DNA of 64,000 bases from Daucus carota subsp. sativus. Its lineage: Eukaryota > Streptophyta > Magnoliopsida > Apiales > Apiaceae. Made by a program: the position numbers and the translations under genes. The notes beneath the pieces are model-generated. The model worked only from the letters and a program-made list of their open reading frames with translations, did no database searches and was not told the DNA's origin. Location of the stretch: the NCBI RefSeq assembly GCF_001625215.2, contig NC_030381.2, positions 39,492,689 through 39,556,688 of the forward strand. Reading direction: 5' to 3'. Shown here piece after piece: positions 37,828-48,112 of the stretch (position 1 is its first letter; every line of letters starts with the position of its first letter).

Positions 37828-39413
37828 ATAAAAAAGTATACAAATTAAGTGCGTGATTCTACCCCCAACAGAGGAGTAGGACTGTAGGAGACTATGAGTA
37901 AAGTTGAACATTCAAAATTATGGTTCATGAACATTGCAAAACCGGAACTAGTCTAAATCAAAACCAAATTAGTGTGGTAAACAAATGGAAAAAGTGCTCC
38001 TAAATAAGTAATTAGACAATTGACCTAAATAAGTAGCACAAAGCAATTTTAATCCATAATTATTAGATCCAAATTTTTTTTATTACATTAATATTTTCTC
38101 CGTATATATATTGAAAAAGTCATTATGCTTACCTGATTTAGATGAGTACGTGATCAGAAGAATCAATACAAATTTGACATAGAATAATGCACTATCTGTT
38201 CAAAGACAGGTAAAGGAGGTGGGATGCATATTCTGAGCAGATACCATTATCAACCTCCACACCATGCTGTTCCTGCATAACATTCTCAAAAGAGTCAGAC
38301 ATTAGTAATGCCATTATTGTAAAAGGTCTTAGTGTGCTCGTGTTCCTGAGTTCAATTCACAAGACTCAGAAATTGTAGGCCAGTCATGAATCATGAAATT
38401 CCCTCTTGCTAAGAACTGCAAAAGCAGGGCATTTCATAGGTTGGGATTTTGAAAGAGTGACAAATAGCACGAGAGGCATTGCGCTTGAGGATGAAATAAT
38501 CAACCTTCACACAATAATAGCAGCAGAGGGACGATTGAGGCTCGTTTATATGATCCTCGTAAGCACCTCCTTCTTACCTCCTAGTCTCGAATTTTATAGA
38601 GAATCGGTCACTTAAAATGTTCGACTCCCTGCAACCCTCAATATTCTCATATTTAGTTATGGATTTAAAGGCAAAGTTATGTCGAAAGAAAGGTGCCCGT
38701 GATCCACTCTCGACAAAAAATGAGCTTTCGTCATGTTTTCTGGATAAAAATTCCTTGCCCGATGTCATGACCAAATGTGCCAAATATTTTAATTCACTTG
38801 TTCTTTCTGACTTTCTATCTAATTTTGTTCGCCATTTACGCTTCTTTTCATCCTCAACAATCAAGGAGCATTACACATAGCTGTAAGCTGATTACAGTAA
38901 CACAATTTTTTTATGCATAGGAAAAAACATGGCTCCCCGGCTGGCCATACCGGTACTCAATTACAAGACGCGTATGTCTTCGCATCTCATTGCGAAGATA
39001 TCGAAATTTATAGAATTCTTTTTTATTATCACATAAAAAGGTCATGAGCTGGTTTAGTTGCTTAACCAGCGCCACAATTTCTGTAAATAATTTTGCAAGT
39101 CGGTGAGAAAGGCGTATATTTTTCTGCAATTGTTAATTGTATCTCACTTAATTCCCGGTGATTGTTTAAATTCGAGCCGAACCAACCCATTTCAGACTAC
39201 GGAGAAATATACTACAGGAATCAATTTACAAAAGTTCCTGTCATGAGTTCGATACTAAAACGCGAGCATACATCTAGCGCATGCACACACAAATACAAAA
39301 CGGATTAATTGTTAATTACATCATAGATCACATTATAGATTACTAATAAACAAGAAGTAAAGCAAACAAATTCAGCATTATTATTTATTAACATAAACAA
39401 AGACTGAAAAACA
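37828..39413. other. spacer holding duplicated segment, copy 2, and unassigned open frames
   Basis: About 38830-39130 is the less decayed copy of the segment at 37240-37570; on the minus strand it is open for 72 codons (38911-39129). Overlapping frames of 87-96 codons occur on both strands at 38574-38880. None has a recognisable domain, and both-strand openness suggests chance or a transposon remnant. No gene is called. Confidence 0.4.
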
Positions 39414-39776
39414 CTAAAGGCAAAGCTTTAGGTCTAAGTCTAGACCATCTTCTTCTTTCTCTCCTTGCGTATCACTAACACTACTACCATTAGTAGCACA
39501 ATTAGGACTCGCATTACGAGTCGCAGCAGCCGGAGGAGGAACCATTCGAATAGACTTTCGCAAAATCTCCGCATTTTCATGCCTAAAATCCTCCCACTCG
39601 AACGAAGGCATCCAGCCAGTAATTTTATCAGTACCGCTGCATTTCCTCTTCTTGTTCATAGCATCAAGTTCTTGGACTCTGCGGTCGCGTGCTTCGCGAT
39701 AATTTTTAATCAAAGCAAAGAATTTTTCCATGTCTTTTGCTTCGTGATCTTCCTCAGGGCTCTTCTCTGTGCTCAT
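39414..39776 (-). CDS. NIMIN: NIMIN-type NPR1-interacting protein (copy B)
   Basis: A single exon of 120 residues, in the usual size range of NIMIN2-like proteins. A short acidic N-terminus (STEKSPEEDHEAKD) leads into MEKFFALIKNYREARDRRVQEL at about 16-37, the same core as copy A. Next come the basic NKKRK, WMPSFEWEDFRHE with the EDF motif at about 56-68, a Ser/Asn/Ala-rich linker, and the terminal EAR repressor motif LDLDLKLCL. The EAR motif is thought to recruit TOPLESS-type co-repressors. The Met at 39776 is the first in frame after a TATA-like box at 39838-39846. Copies A and B agree in the core, the W-P-F-W-E-D-F block and the EAR tail but differ in the linkers, so the pair is an old tandem duplication. 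Expected to be nuclear and salicylate-inducible. Confidence 0.92.
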   Translation of the reverse strand: MSTEKSPEEDHEAKDMEKFFALIKNYREARDRRVQELDAMNKKRKCSGTDKITGWMPSFEWEDFRHENAEILRKSIRMVPPPAAATRNASPNCATNGSSVSDTQGEKEEDGLDLDLKLCL

Positions 39777-39837
39777 GTTTCTGCTTGGTAGAAAATAATT
39801 GTTTTGCTGTTATGGATGACAAATAGGGCCTCTGCGA

Positions 39838-39915
39838 ATATTATATGGAAAGGTTATTCTGTAGTTGAGATTGTGATGAGGCTTACGTTAATATCATGAC
39901 GGTTCTATTGCGTCA
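39838..39915 (-). promoter_or_regulatory. NIMIN copy B promoter: TATA-like box and TGACG/CGTCA pair
   Basis: TATAATA (minus strand) at about 39840-39846. About 50 bases upstream TGACG lies at 39897-39901 and CGTCA at 39911-39915, an inverted pair with a 9-base gap. The arrangement matches that upstream of copy A, which supports a shared TGA-factor site. Confidence 0.5.
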
Positions 39916-40660
39916 ATAAAACAAACTCCAGTAACTGATTTTGGATTCATATACGTAATAGTCTATTTACAAACAAATGCCTTAGTTAATGCATTTTGAG
40001 ACTTTAGTTCCACGATAATTTTTTCTTTTTAATAAAAATTTGAACATCAAATTTTTATTCAAATAAATAAGTATTTTTAAAAAATATTGTGAAAATATAC
40101 TTTAAAGACGTTTTAAAAAACGTGTCAAAAAATTAATGTATAAAATTCAATGGAACGGAGGGATTAATGATATAAGCAGTATATGAAAATGCAATTTTAT
40201 CTTCCAATTAAAATAGCAATTATATTTTAACGAACAAGCATAATCGTGAATTGGTCATTATATTTTTAGTATTAATATTATTTTTTTGTAAAAATAAATA
40301 GATAAACCATTAAGAACTGTTACCTCCGTCTCATTTATTTTTTTACATTTTTATTTTTGAATTGTTTCTCTCAGTTTTTTACATTTCTAAACTTTTTAAG
40401 AATAATTAATTTTTATAATATAAAAAATGCTCGCACCCACTACTTTCAAATTACATCATTCCTCACAATTTATTAATAAAATATTAACAAATTACTAAAA
40501 AGAGTTGATTAAACTAACCGACAAATATGGTCGGGTTACAGTTTGAAACGGTCGGTTTTAAAAAGTAAACCGATCAACTTATATGATTGATTTTAGACTC
40601 AGTGATAAAGTCACTTAAGCAATAAAACTTGATCGACGTTACGATTTGTCGATTTTCTTA
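39916..40660. other. spacer with Stowaway end fragments
   Basis: A right-end-like ATGGAACGGAGGGAT at about 40150-40164 and a left-end-like ACCTCCGTCTCATTTATTTT at about 40322 suggest broken Stowaway elements. No complete partner ends were found and no gene is seen. Confidence 0.45.
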
Positions 40661-41117
40661 GAGGTCGTTTGGTTCGAGTTTTTCTGATATCAGGTATGGG
40701 TTTTGTTCATTCCAAACTCATACGTTTGGTCGCAAATTTTATTCCATCAATGATCAAACCCATTCCTCATACCCACGAGATATGAGATTTTCATACTCTA
40801 ATAGGAAGGTGGGTATGAGACATGGGTATCAGGAATCAAATATTTTCCTTTTATTTTCATCTATATTTATATTATTTCATGTAAATAATTAATACAAAAT
40901 AAATTTATAACTCAAAAATATATATATGTATTAATTTAATAATATTTTAAATTAATTATAATTAATAATTCATAACATATTTTAATTCAACCATATTCAT
41001 TCCAGCACTCAACCAAACACATGATGTCATGATGTCAGAAATGATACCTCAGCTCCATACCACTTTAACATGATTCCTAATTCCAACCCCATACCCCCTC
41101 TTCAACCAAACCAACCC
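40661..41117. mobile_element. PIF/Harbinger-like MITE
   Basis: Ends GAGGTCGTTTGGTTCGAGTT and, inverted, GGGTTGGTTTGGTTGAAGAG, between TTA duplications at 40658-40660 and 41118-41120. 457 bases, same family as 12248-12687. No coding capacity. Confidence 0.8.
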
Positions 41118-41120
41118 TTA

Positions 41121-43361
41121 ATTTTTATTATTTTGTACATTTAGCTTTGAACTGAATGCCTAACTCAAATGTGAAAAATTGAAATAAATTCTCAGTATAA
41201 TAGTCTATTAATGCAAGTGGTCAAATCAATAAGATTATAAAAAGGCAAAAGGAGAGGCAATAAGCACTAAAAGCCATCCTCATTATGAATTGGGTTTGGA
41301 AGGTAAAGATGTCGAAAATGGTTACCCCTAATTGAGAAAAGTAAGATATGAAATGGTTGTTCTATATTAGGTACATTTTACAGCCAAGTTGGGCTGCTCT
41401 TGCCTCTTTAGATGCCCTGCTCGATGATTCCATCCACCGACTTCTTGTATTGTAATTTACGTTTCGCAAAAGCAATTTTCATTATGCAGATATGGAAATT
41501 ATTGGTACTCTCATCTTTGCCCATACATTTATCAAGTTTGCTTCGTCTCTATACTTTTATAAAAATTTACTATTATTTCAATGACTTTTATTCGTACCGT
41601 ATACGAGTTCATGGACAACAAACAAAATGTTGATGGAACGCAATAATAGTATAATAGAATAATTGCGGAATTGAAAAGGTATTATATTAATAATCAAGAA
41701 ATTACAACATGAATATCTCTATTTGAAATGTATTTCGTCATCAACATTTAGCAAGAACTTAAATTTTTGCATATCTTTCAATTAAATGAAAAACTCCTAA
41801 CGAAAATTGTTACTTTATATTTTTTTACGTGGAAATAAATAATTACCAAAAAAAGTGGCTAATATTTATAGTAAATTCTTGCGAGTTCTAGATCTTCCCG
41901 TGGGTTTCATGTGGGCTATTACAATTATCAAGGATAAATTGGCCGTGGCCCAATAAATGTATCGAAAATTTTATCTATATGGTGACACTTTTGTAATGAA
42001 GAGACGACATGGGCTTAATGTTGGGTTGGGTCGGGTCTACTGATTTTTTTTCCTTTTCCGAATGACGGGGGTGGAGCGTATGTTTACAAGTATGTCATTC
42101 TCATTCTATGGTCTATATATTATAAACTGTTTGAACTTTGTGAGAGTATCTCAATCTCTGGAACATCTTGGTTCGATAAAAATGACTATATTGATTGTTT
42201 ATATTTCTAAAATGATATGTTATTATCATTTTTAATTATTATTAATAAAATATGTCATTTTAATATAATATTTGATGATATGAAATCTTGTTATATGTAG
42301 AGTCGGGTCAGATATAGCCCATATCAATAAATTGATTATATTTTTAGACTAGAGTAATACAGGTTGAATTGAACAAAATTCAACATAATTATTCATGATT
42401 CTTATATATTATATAATTTATTGAATTTTAGCCAATATTTCTGGAGGGTTGGATATGCTTTAATTTCTTTTAATTTTACGGTTTCTAACTTCAAAATATA
42501 AGATAGATTATGTGCGTTCTTTCGCCCATTGCTCTCAAGTCTCAACTACTAACATACGCCTACCATGCTCCCTAATCCGCTAATTCAGATACCCCTAGAA
42601 AAGCTTATAATTTTCCTGTTTCTCTAATGATTCACATTTTTTGACTTGTACAATTATCCTACAGAAAATAAGGAACGCACACACAAGCTATAGTAATCAT
42701 AGAAGAAGAATATAGATATGATTGATTAATTAATTGTAGTGGGTAGGTGTTAGAATGTTTGTGTTCTTTTTGGTACAACGTTCTTGCTTTTCCTGGTATC
42801 AACTTTTTGCAGCTTTTGTTTTAGTAATATTACACTACTCTTACTATCATTATAAACAGTCACCCCTCCATTTATTTCTTCCCAAACAAAAATAACAAAT
42901 GCTTCCTTCCACTCTATAGGCTAGCCAACAAAACCTTAATTTATTTCTCAAGACCTAAATCACAGGGTTTTGATGAAACTAATGATCTCGGGTTCGATTC
43001 TGGTATCACCTCTCCCCGAGTCTCGATATCTGAAAATGAAAAATGTACATACTTAAATTATTGATTTCATCTTCCTTACATGATCCATTTCATCTTTTTG
43101 GCGAATCTTTGGTGCTGATTCCAGTAAATCTCTTTTAAGATTCGGGCTGGCTCCTCGCTAAAGTGACTGAACCACAGTATAGGGTTCATGCAGCTCATGC
43201 ATATGCGATGTGTGATCGTAAAATGTTCAACTTACCACCGCAATTCCCACTTACAATGGACATAGAAGGAGCTAGAATACTTTTTACAACAATACATAAA
43301 CTAACTAAAAAGCTTTAACAAAAACTTTTTTCTCTTGGCTTTTGGTTCGGGAAAATGAACT
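41121..43361. other. intergenic DNA with a SINE-like fragment
   Basis: At about 42965-43025 the text GGGTTCGATTCTGG resembles an RNA polymerase III B box and is preceded by a weak A-box-like stretch, as in tRNA-derived SINEs. The rest is AT-rich. The open frame at 41412-41633 has no family pattern. Confidence 0.4.
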
Positions 43362-43590
43362 TGTTGAATTATATCATAGGACCTATTTCGTGTTTTCCTC
43401 TAACACTTTAAAATTTTATATGGATCAGTTCTCAACATGGTATCAGAGTTTAGGAATGACAGAGATCTTAAGTTCGATTCTCAATCACCCTCAATATTCT
43501 CATAATAAAAATAAGATTTCGAGCGAGGAATGTTGAAATACAGTATAAGATCCATTTGGACTGACAACTTAAAATTTTAGATGTACGTGT
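43362..43590 (+). mobile_element. TRIM retroelement, degraded
   Basis: The first repeat begins TGTTGAATTATATCATAGGA and ends GTTCTCA at 43434. It is followed by TGGTATCAGAG at 43438-43448, an exact initiator tRNA-Met primer-binding site. A second repeat begins at 43531 (TGTTGAAATACAGTATAAGA) and decays after about 43590. The sequence is related to the minus-strand element at 28474-28759 (both carry ATTTTAGATGGA-like and ATCCATTTGG text). Confidence 0.7.
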
Positions 43591-44570
43591 TTTTAGAATT
43601 ACAACACTCAAAAGGAAGCATGGCATGGACAAAAACGAAAAGCTAAAGTTGTTGAAATGCACTCCGGGCCCTTAAGCTCAAGTCGAACTCAGAGAATGTC
43701 TAGCTAGTATAAGTGTAAACATAAAAAACTCTCGGTGGAGAAGAAAAAGGCTTGGTGATATTCGGTGGTGCCAATTAAAATTTGGTAGTTTGCTCATGCG
43801 CCGACCGCCCTGAGTTTTTTACAGACCACCTAACGAACCCAAGTTCGTTCATCTTTCGATCATGTATTGCTTTCATGATCAGCTCTAAATGCATAATCCG
43901 TAGAAATGTGTGCATGGTCCCCGAAATGTAAATAGAATAGTGTTCACCGTAGTGCACTTATGGGACTACCAATCTTGTCGATTTCGATTTCGCTCACTTC
44001 CATAGATTATTCCTCCTTTTAGCTTTCTTATTCCTTTTCCTACCCTTCCGAACCCTACACAAATACATGTGTGTTCTCAAATTTAACACTTTATAAAAGT
44101 AGATAAAGCAACATTTCACAAGATGCCGTTTTTTTGTCATCCGAATAGTGACTGCTGCCAGAATTTTAAAAATTCAGGCACCGCTTTGCTCAAAATTATG
44201 AGATAGAAGGACGCCCTGATAAAATGTCGAAAGATATATAAAATTTGGGGTAATTTGGTTTTAAGTTAAAAGAAGTGTTTATTTCTTACAGATAAGAAGT
44301 TAGTTGTGATTTCTAATTGATGTGTTTGGATAAAAAATTTTGGTGTTAACAACTTATGGGGTATAAAAATTATTAATATAATAATAAATAATTATAGAAT
44401 CTTTTAAAGTGATTCTTGACATTTTTGTAAATCAAATTTCAAAAATACAAAATAAGTCATGGAAGAAGTGAGGATTTTTAACTTCAAATTATGACTTAAA
44501 AATCAAAATTTAACTTATAATATATTTACGCAAACAATATGAATAGTTTCTGACTTATAAGTTGAACCAA
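43591..44570. other. intergenic DNA
   Basis: No gene or complete element. A possible degraded MITE lies at about 44250-44570 (left TTTGGTTTTAAGTTAAAAGA, right inverted TTTGGTTCAACTTATAAGTC). Confidence 0.4.
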
Positions 44571-44855
44571 ATATCTCTTGATTTAAATAGGCAACAAGCC
44601 TATTAGATTGACAGTCAATAACAATATTAATTATTCAGAACTTTATCTCTATTATTTCAACGATTTTCGAATTACTGTTAATATGAAAATATAAAACAAC
44701 AGTTATAATGGTTATATCTCTTAATTTAAACAGGCAACAAACCTATTACATTGACAGTCAATTACAATATTCATTATTTAGAACTTTATCTCTATTATTC
44801 CAGTGATTTCCGAATTTCTGTTAATACAAAAATATGGAAAAACAATTATGATGAG
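44571..44855. repeat. tandem duplication, two copies of 143 bp
   Basis: Bases 44571-44713 are repeated at 44714-44855 with scattered substitutions. Each unit starts ATATCTCTTRATTTAAAYAG and contains CATTGACAGTCAA-like text. Confidence 0.85.
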
Positions 44856-45312
44856 TTACCTATTATATCTGCTCATCTGCATAACTGCGGTGCTCGTAGA
44901 TTTACACTATGAATAAGAACGGCAGACGAGAATCATTTCCCTTGTAGTCTTGTGTGTGTACTAAAATTTGGTCTACATTGATACGCACGCATGAGAAAGT
45001 TTACAATATATCTATAGCGTAATGGAGTATAGCCTTTAGCTAGCCTAACCTTGAGCATTAAACTAATCCGTACTGCTGCACTTTGTCAATTTGTTCAACT
45101 GATGTATAGATGATGAACGGGCACACGAATACAATATATTACAGATAAGTAGTGATGTTATCGTTTTATGATCATAGTTATAATATAGACAATCACTTGG
45201 GATAGATTTAATTAAGGAGTTGTCTATTTGTGTGGCCAGTCACCAACTTCAGAATTTGGTAATGTTGCGTTTATGATTCACACATCATTCCACGAATGTT
45301 TCATGATCCTTA

Positions 45313-45630
45313 GGTTATGTTCATTTGGATAGAATGTAACGAATATATATAAGCAAGTTGTATGGAGAAAGAAGAAAATATTAGACAATAATAATTAAAT
45401 ATGAATGAGTTCAAACTTTTCATCAAGAAGATGATAAGAAAAAATGATGAATATATAGAATGAACATTCCTTTCAAATATGTGGATTAGATTTTTAGTTG
45501 AAATAGTTAAAATGGAATGATTGAAGGAATGAACATTATAAACAATTTCATTAATCACTCGTAATTTATAATACAAATTCCATTCTATTCTCCCCTCGTT
45601 CCATTACATTCCATACAAGTGAACATAATC
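45313..45630. mobile_element. MITE with about 28-bp inverted ends
   Basis: Left end GGTTATGTTCATTTGGATAG and inverted right end GATTATGTTCACTTGTATGG, both continuing into GAATGTAA. 318 bases, AT-rich interior, non-coding. A target duplication could not be read, so the superfamily is open. Confidence 0.65.
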
Positions 45631-45709
45631 TTTGAAAATATTCATAATACATATGATTGAATTCTTCTTATTAGTTACATTACTCAACATTATTCATCAA
45701 TAAAATTCT

Positions 45710-45860
45710 TGTGGCGACGAGCGTGATTGGATAGTCTAAGTGATGAGTTTATCCTGCATTATCCAAAGACGTCCGGGTTCGACTCTCGCTAGCTCCGAGA
45801 AGTTTGCTGAATGGCCATCATTTGTGGAGTGCAGATCAGTTGCAGGACATATCGACCGAC
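45710..45860 (+). mobile_element. tRNA-derived SINE-like fragment
   Basis: GATAGTCTAAGTGATGAG (A-box-like, about 45730) and CGGGTTCGACTCTCGCT (B box, about 45771-45788) are spaced as in polymerase III promoters. The intervening text cannot form a full cloverleaf, so this is not a tRNA gene. Edges are unclear. Confidence 0.35.
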
Positions 45861-46063
45861 AAATAAGTTAATAATTAAAACCGAAAGCTTTCATTTATAT
45901 ATGTAAGTCACACTCATAATGATGTGAAGGGTTTAATAATAAGATCCCTCTTCACAGATTACATATACATTACAGGAAATCATGATTGGTTAATCTGAAA
46001 AAGGAAAAAGTATTACATGATCAACACATTGATGCAAAATCTGTACAATATATAGGTAGTTAA

Positions 46064-47905
46064 TTAGCAAAGGCCTAATGAATTTTCCAAGATTGAACGA
46101 GGATTTCCCGCCAACAAACAGGACACTGGTGGTATGGTTAGTGCTTCGAAATCTCCATAAGCATTCCAACAAAACGGATCAAGAACCATCTCTCCTTTTG
46201 CAGGAAGGAGTTCCACATCAGAAAGTGTTATATTTGTGCATGGAACTGAATCACTGCAGGCAAAATGCATAGGAGGGCTTCTGATATCATAGGTTCCTTT
46301 GATACCCGAGTACTGAATGTCGGACACGAGGACAGCTGAGCTTCCGTTTTTACAGTCTTTGGTGAGGCAATAGAATTGGTCAATCATAATTGGATTTCTA
46401 ACATTTTCCATGTGAAGGTTGTCGAATGTGATTCCAGATACTGCGCCAGAACCTCCTTGCCATGTCTTGATCCTAACTCCGTTGTCTGTGTTCTTTATCA
46501 CCGAGTCCCTGACCGTGATGTTTGAAACACAGGCTCGCGAATTGTGGTTGCCTAAACTCCCAATGCTACATTAAACAAAAGATAATTCTATAAATTTTGA
46601 GTCCACAAACATCAAGAAACTTTGTAGCAAGTAGTTTTAAATGTACCTAATTCCGTGGCCAGGTCCACATGTAATGTTTCTTATGTCTACATCATAACAT
46701 CCCGATCCAATTGATACACAGTCGTCCCCTGCAAAAGAATCAATCATCAAACTATTAGTATAAATTTGTAAAAAGAAGAATATTATTAGCCAAAATAATG
46801 ATTGGTAAATGACGTAGAAAGTACTTGAGCTACCATTAGATATTGTGGAATCATATATCCGGACATTGTTGGCGTTTTCTATATGAATCCCATCAGTGTT
46901 TGGACTCAGAGCTGGAGCTGTAATGTGAATTGATTCGACATGGACATTGGTGCATTTATCAAATCTGAAGTTGAACTGAGGGCTGTCGATGATTTTAAGT
47001 CCTTGCACTGTCAAATTGTTGCTCATGAAGAACCTGATAGCCTATAAGATAAGAAATTCCATAAGCCAAATTCTATATGAAATATGTAGATATTGTGAGG
47101 TGAACTTTTTACTTACAACTGGGCTGTCACATGGTCCTGGCAATGTGCTTCCGTTAGGTCCCTGCAGATAAGGTTTATATTGTTATTACGACAATTTTAT
47201 CTTCCAAATTTGCAGTTTGATGAATCAAAAGAGATACACACCCTATGAGGCTTGCAGGGGAGGTTCCACCATTTTTCGCCTCTTCCATTAATCTCACCAC
47301 CGCCTTGCAACGACATCTCGTCGAGTCTGTAAAAGACCAGCCACTGATGTTTGCTATTCTTTGATGGCCATAATTCAGGTCCATCTGGTGGCATTACTGT
47401 GCCATCAACCTTTCAATTAAGTTAAAAAAATTATTAACTTTCTGTGCAGAAGTGGCAAAGCTGTTACAAACAGGACAATTAATTAATCAATAATACAAAC
47501 AATGTCTACCTTGAAAACAAGACCACCTTTACAAGGGCCAGTGAAAATTGTGGACTGAATCATAAAAGAGTAACTCTTAGGAACAAGAAGAACTCCGGAT
47601 TCAAATTGGCACGCGGCGTCCCAAGCTGCCTTGAATGCCTCTGTGTCATCAGTCATGCCATCTCCGACAGCACCAAAATTTCTGACGTCAAAAACACCAG
47701 GATTTACATTAGGATCAGCCTTCGGAGGCTGATTAGATGGTCCTGGTGCTCCCGCTGCTGGTGCACCAGACGGAGGCTGAGAAATTTGCGACGTTGGAGG
47801 CGAATGCTTGCGCTTTTTATGATAATGATATCTAGCTTGGCTGTGAAACATCACAAAATTGAGTGTGAAGAATAAAAGCAGCAGTGTTAAGCGCATAGAT
47901 GCCAT
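46064..47905 (-). CDS. polygalacturonase (glycoside hydrolase family 28), secreted
   Basis: Hydrolyses alpha-1,4 bonds of homogalacturonan in the cell wall. Six exons: 47510-47905, 47242-47409, 47117-47161, 46834-47041, 46647-46728 and 46064-46565. Phases join cleanly to give 466 residues. Residues 1-24 are a hydrophobic signal peptide. Residues about 25-70 form a basic then Pro/Ala/Gly-rich linker (HKKRKHSPP...), as in a plant subgroup with an extended N-terminus. All four family motifs are intact: NTDG at 251-254, GDD at 273-275 with its following Cys, GHGIS at 296-300 and RIKT at 331-334, so the three catalytic aspartates, the His and the Arg/Lys pair are present. The frame opens a few codons earlier, but 47905 is the first ATG. 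A TATATATA box lies about 200 bases upstream. Endo or exo action cannot be told from sequence. Confidence 0.96.
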
Positions 47906-48102
47906 AATTTGAATAGACAAGAAGCTGAAGTTTTTGACAGTGATCAGAGAAAATGAAATGTGGATTTTTTAGATGCTATAAGGCTTTATGAGTCCTGAGG
48001 GCAAGGGAAGTTGCAAAAGGTCAACTTAATTGGTTAAGTAACTTAAGTTTAGTTTGCAGAGGTACTTGCAATTGCATGCAATATCTCAGCTGGTGAAGTC
48101 AT

Positions 48103-48112
48103 GTATATATAG
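48103..48112 (-). promoter_or_regulatory. TATA box, polygalacturonase gene
   Basis: CTATATATAC on the minus strand, about 200 bases upstream of the ATG. It would give a leader of about 170 bases. Other AT-rich options exist, so this is tentative. Confidence 0.35.

Noticed and set aside
38574-38880. Overlapping 87-96 codon frames on both strands
   Set aside because: No recognisable domain and the same stretch is open on both strands; treated as chance or transposon relic.
45730-45800. Possible tRNA gene
   Set aside because: Has a B-box-like motif but no acceptor stem pairing or anticodon arm; listed only as SINE-like.
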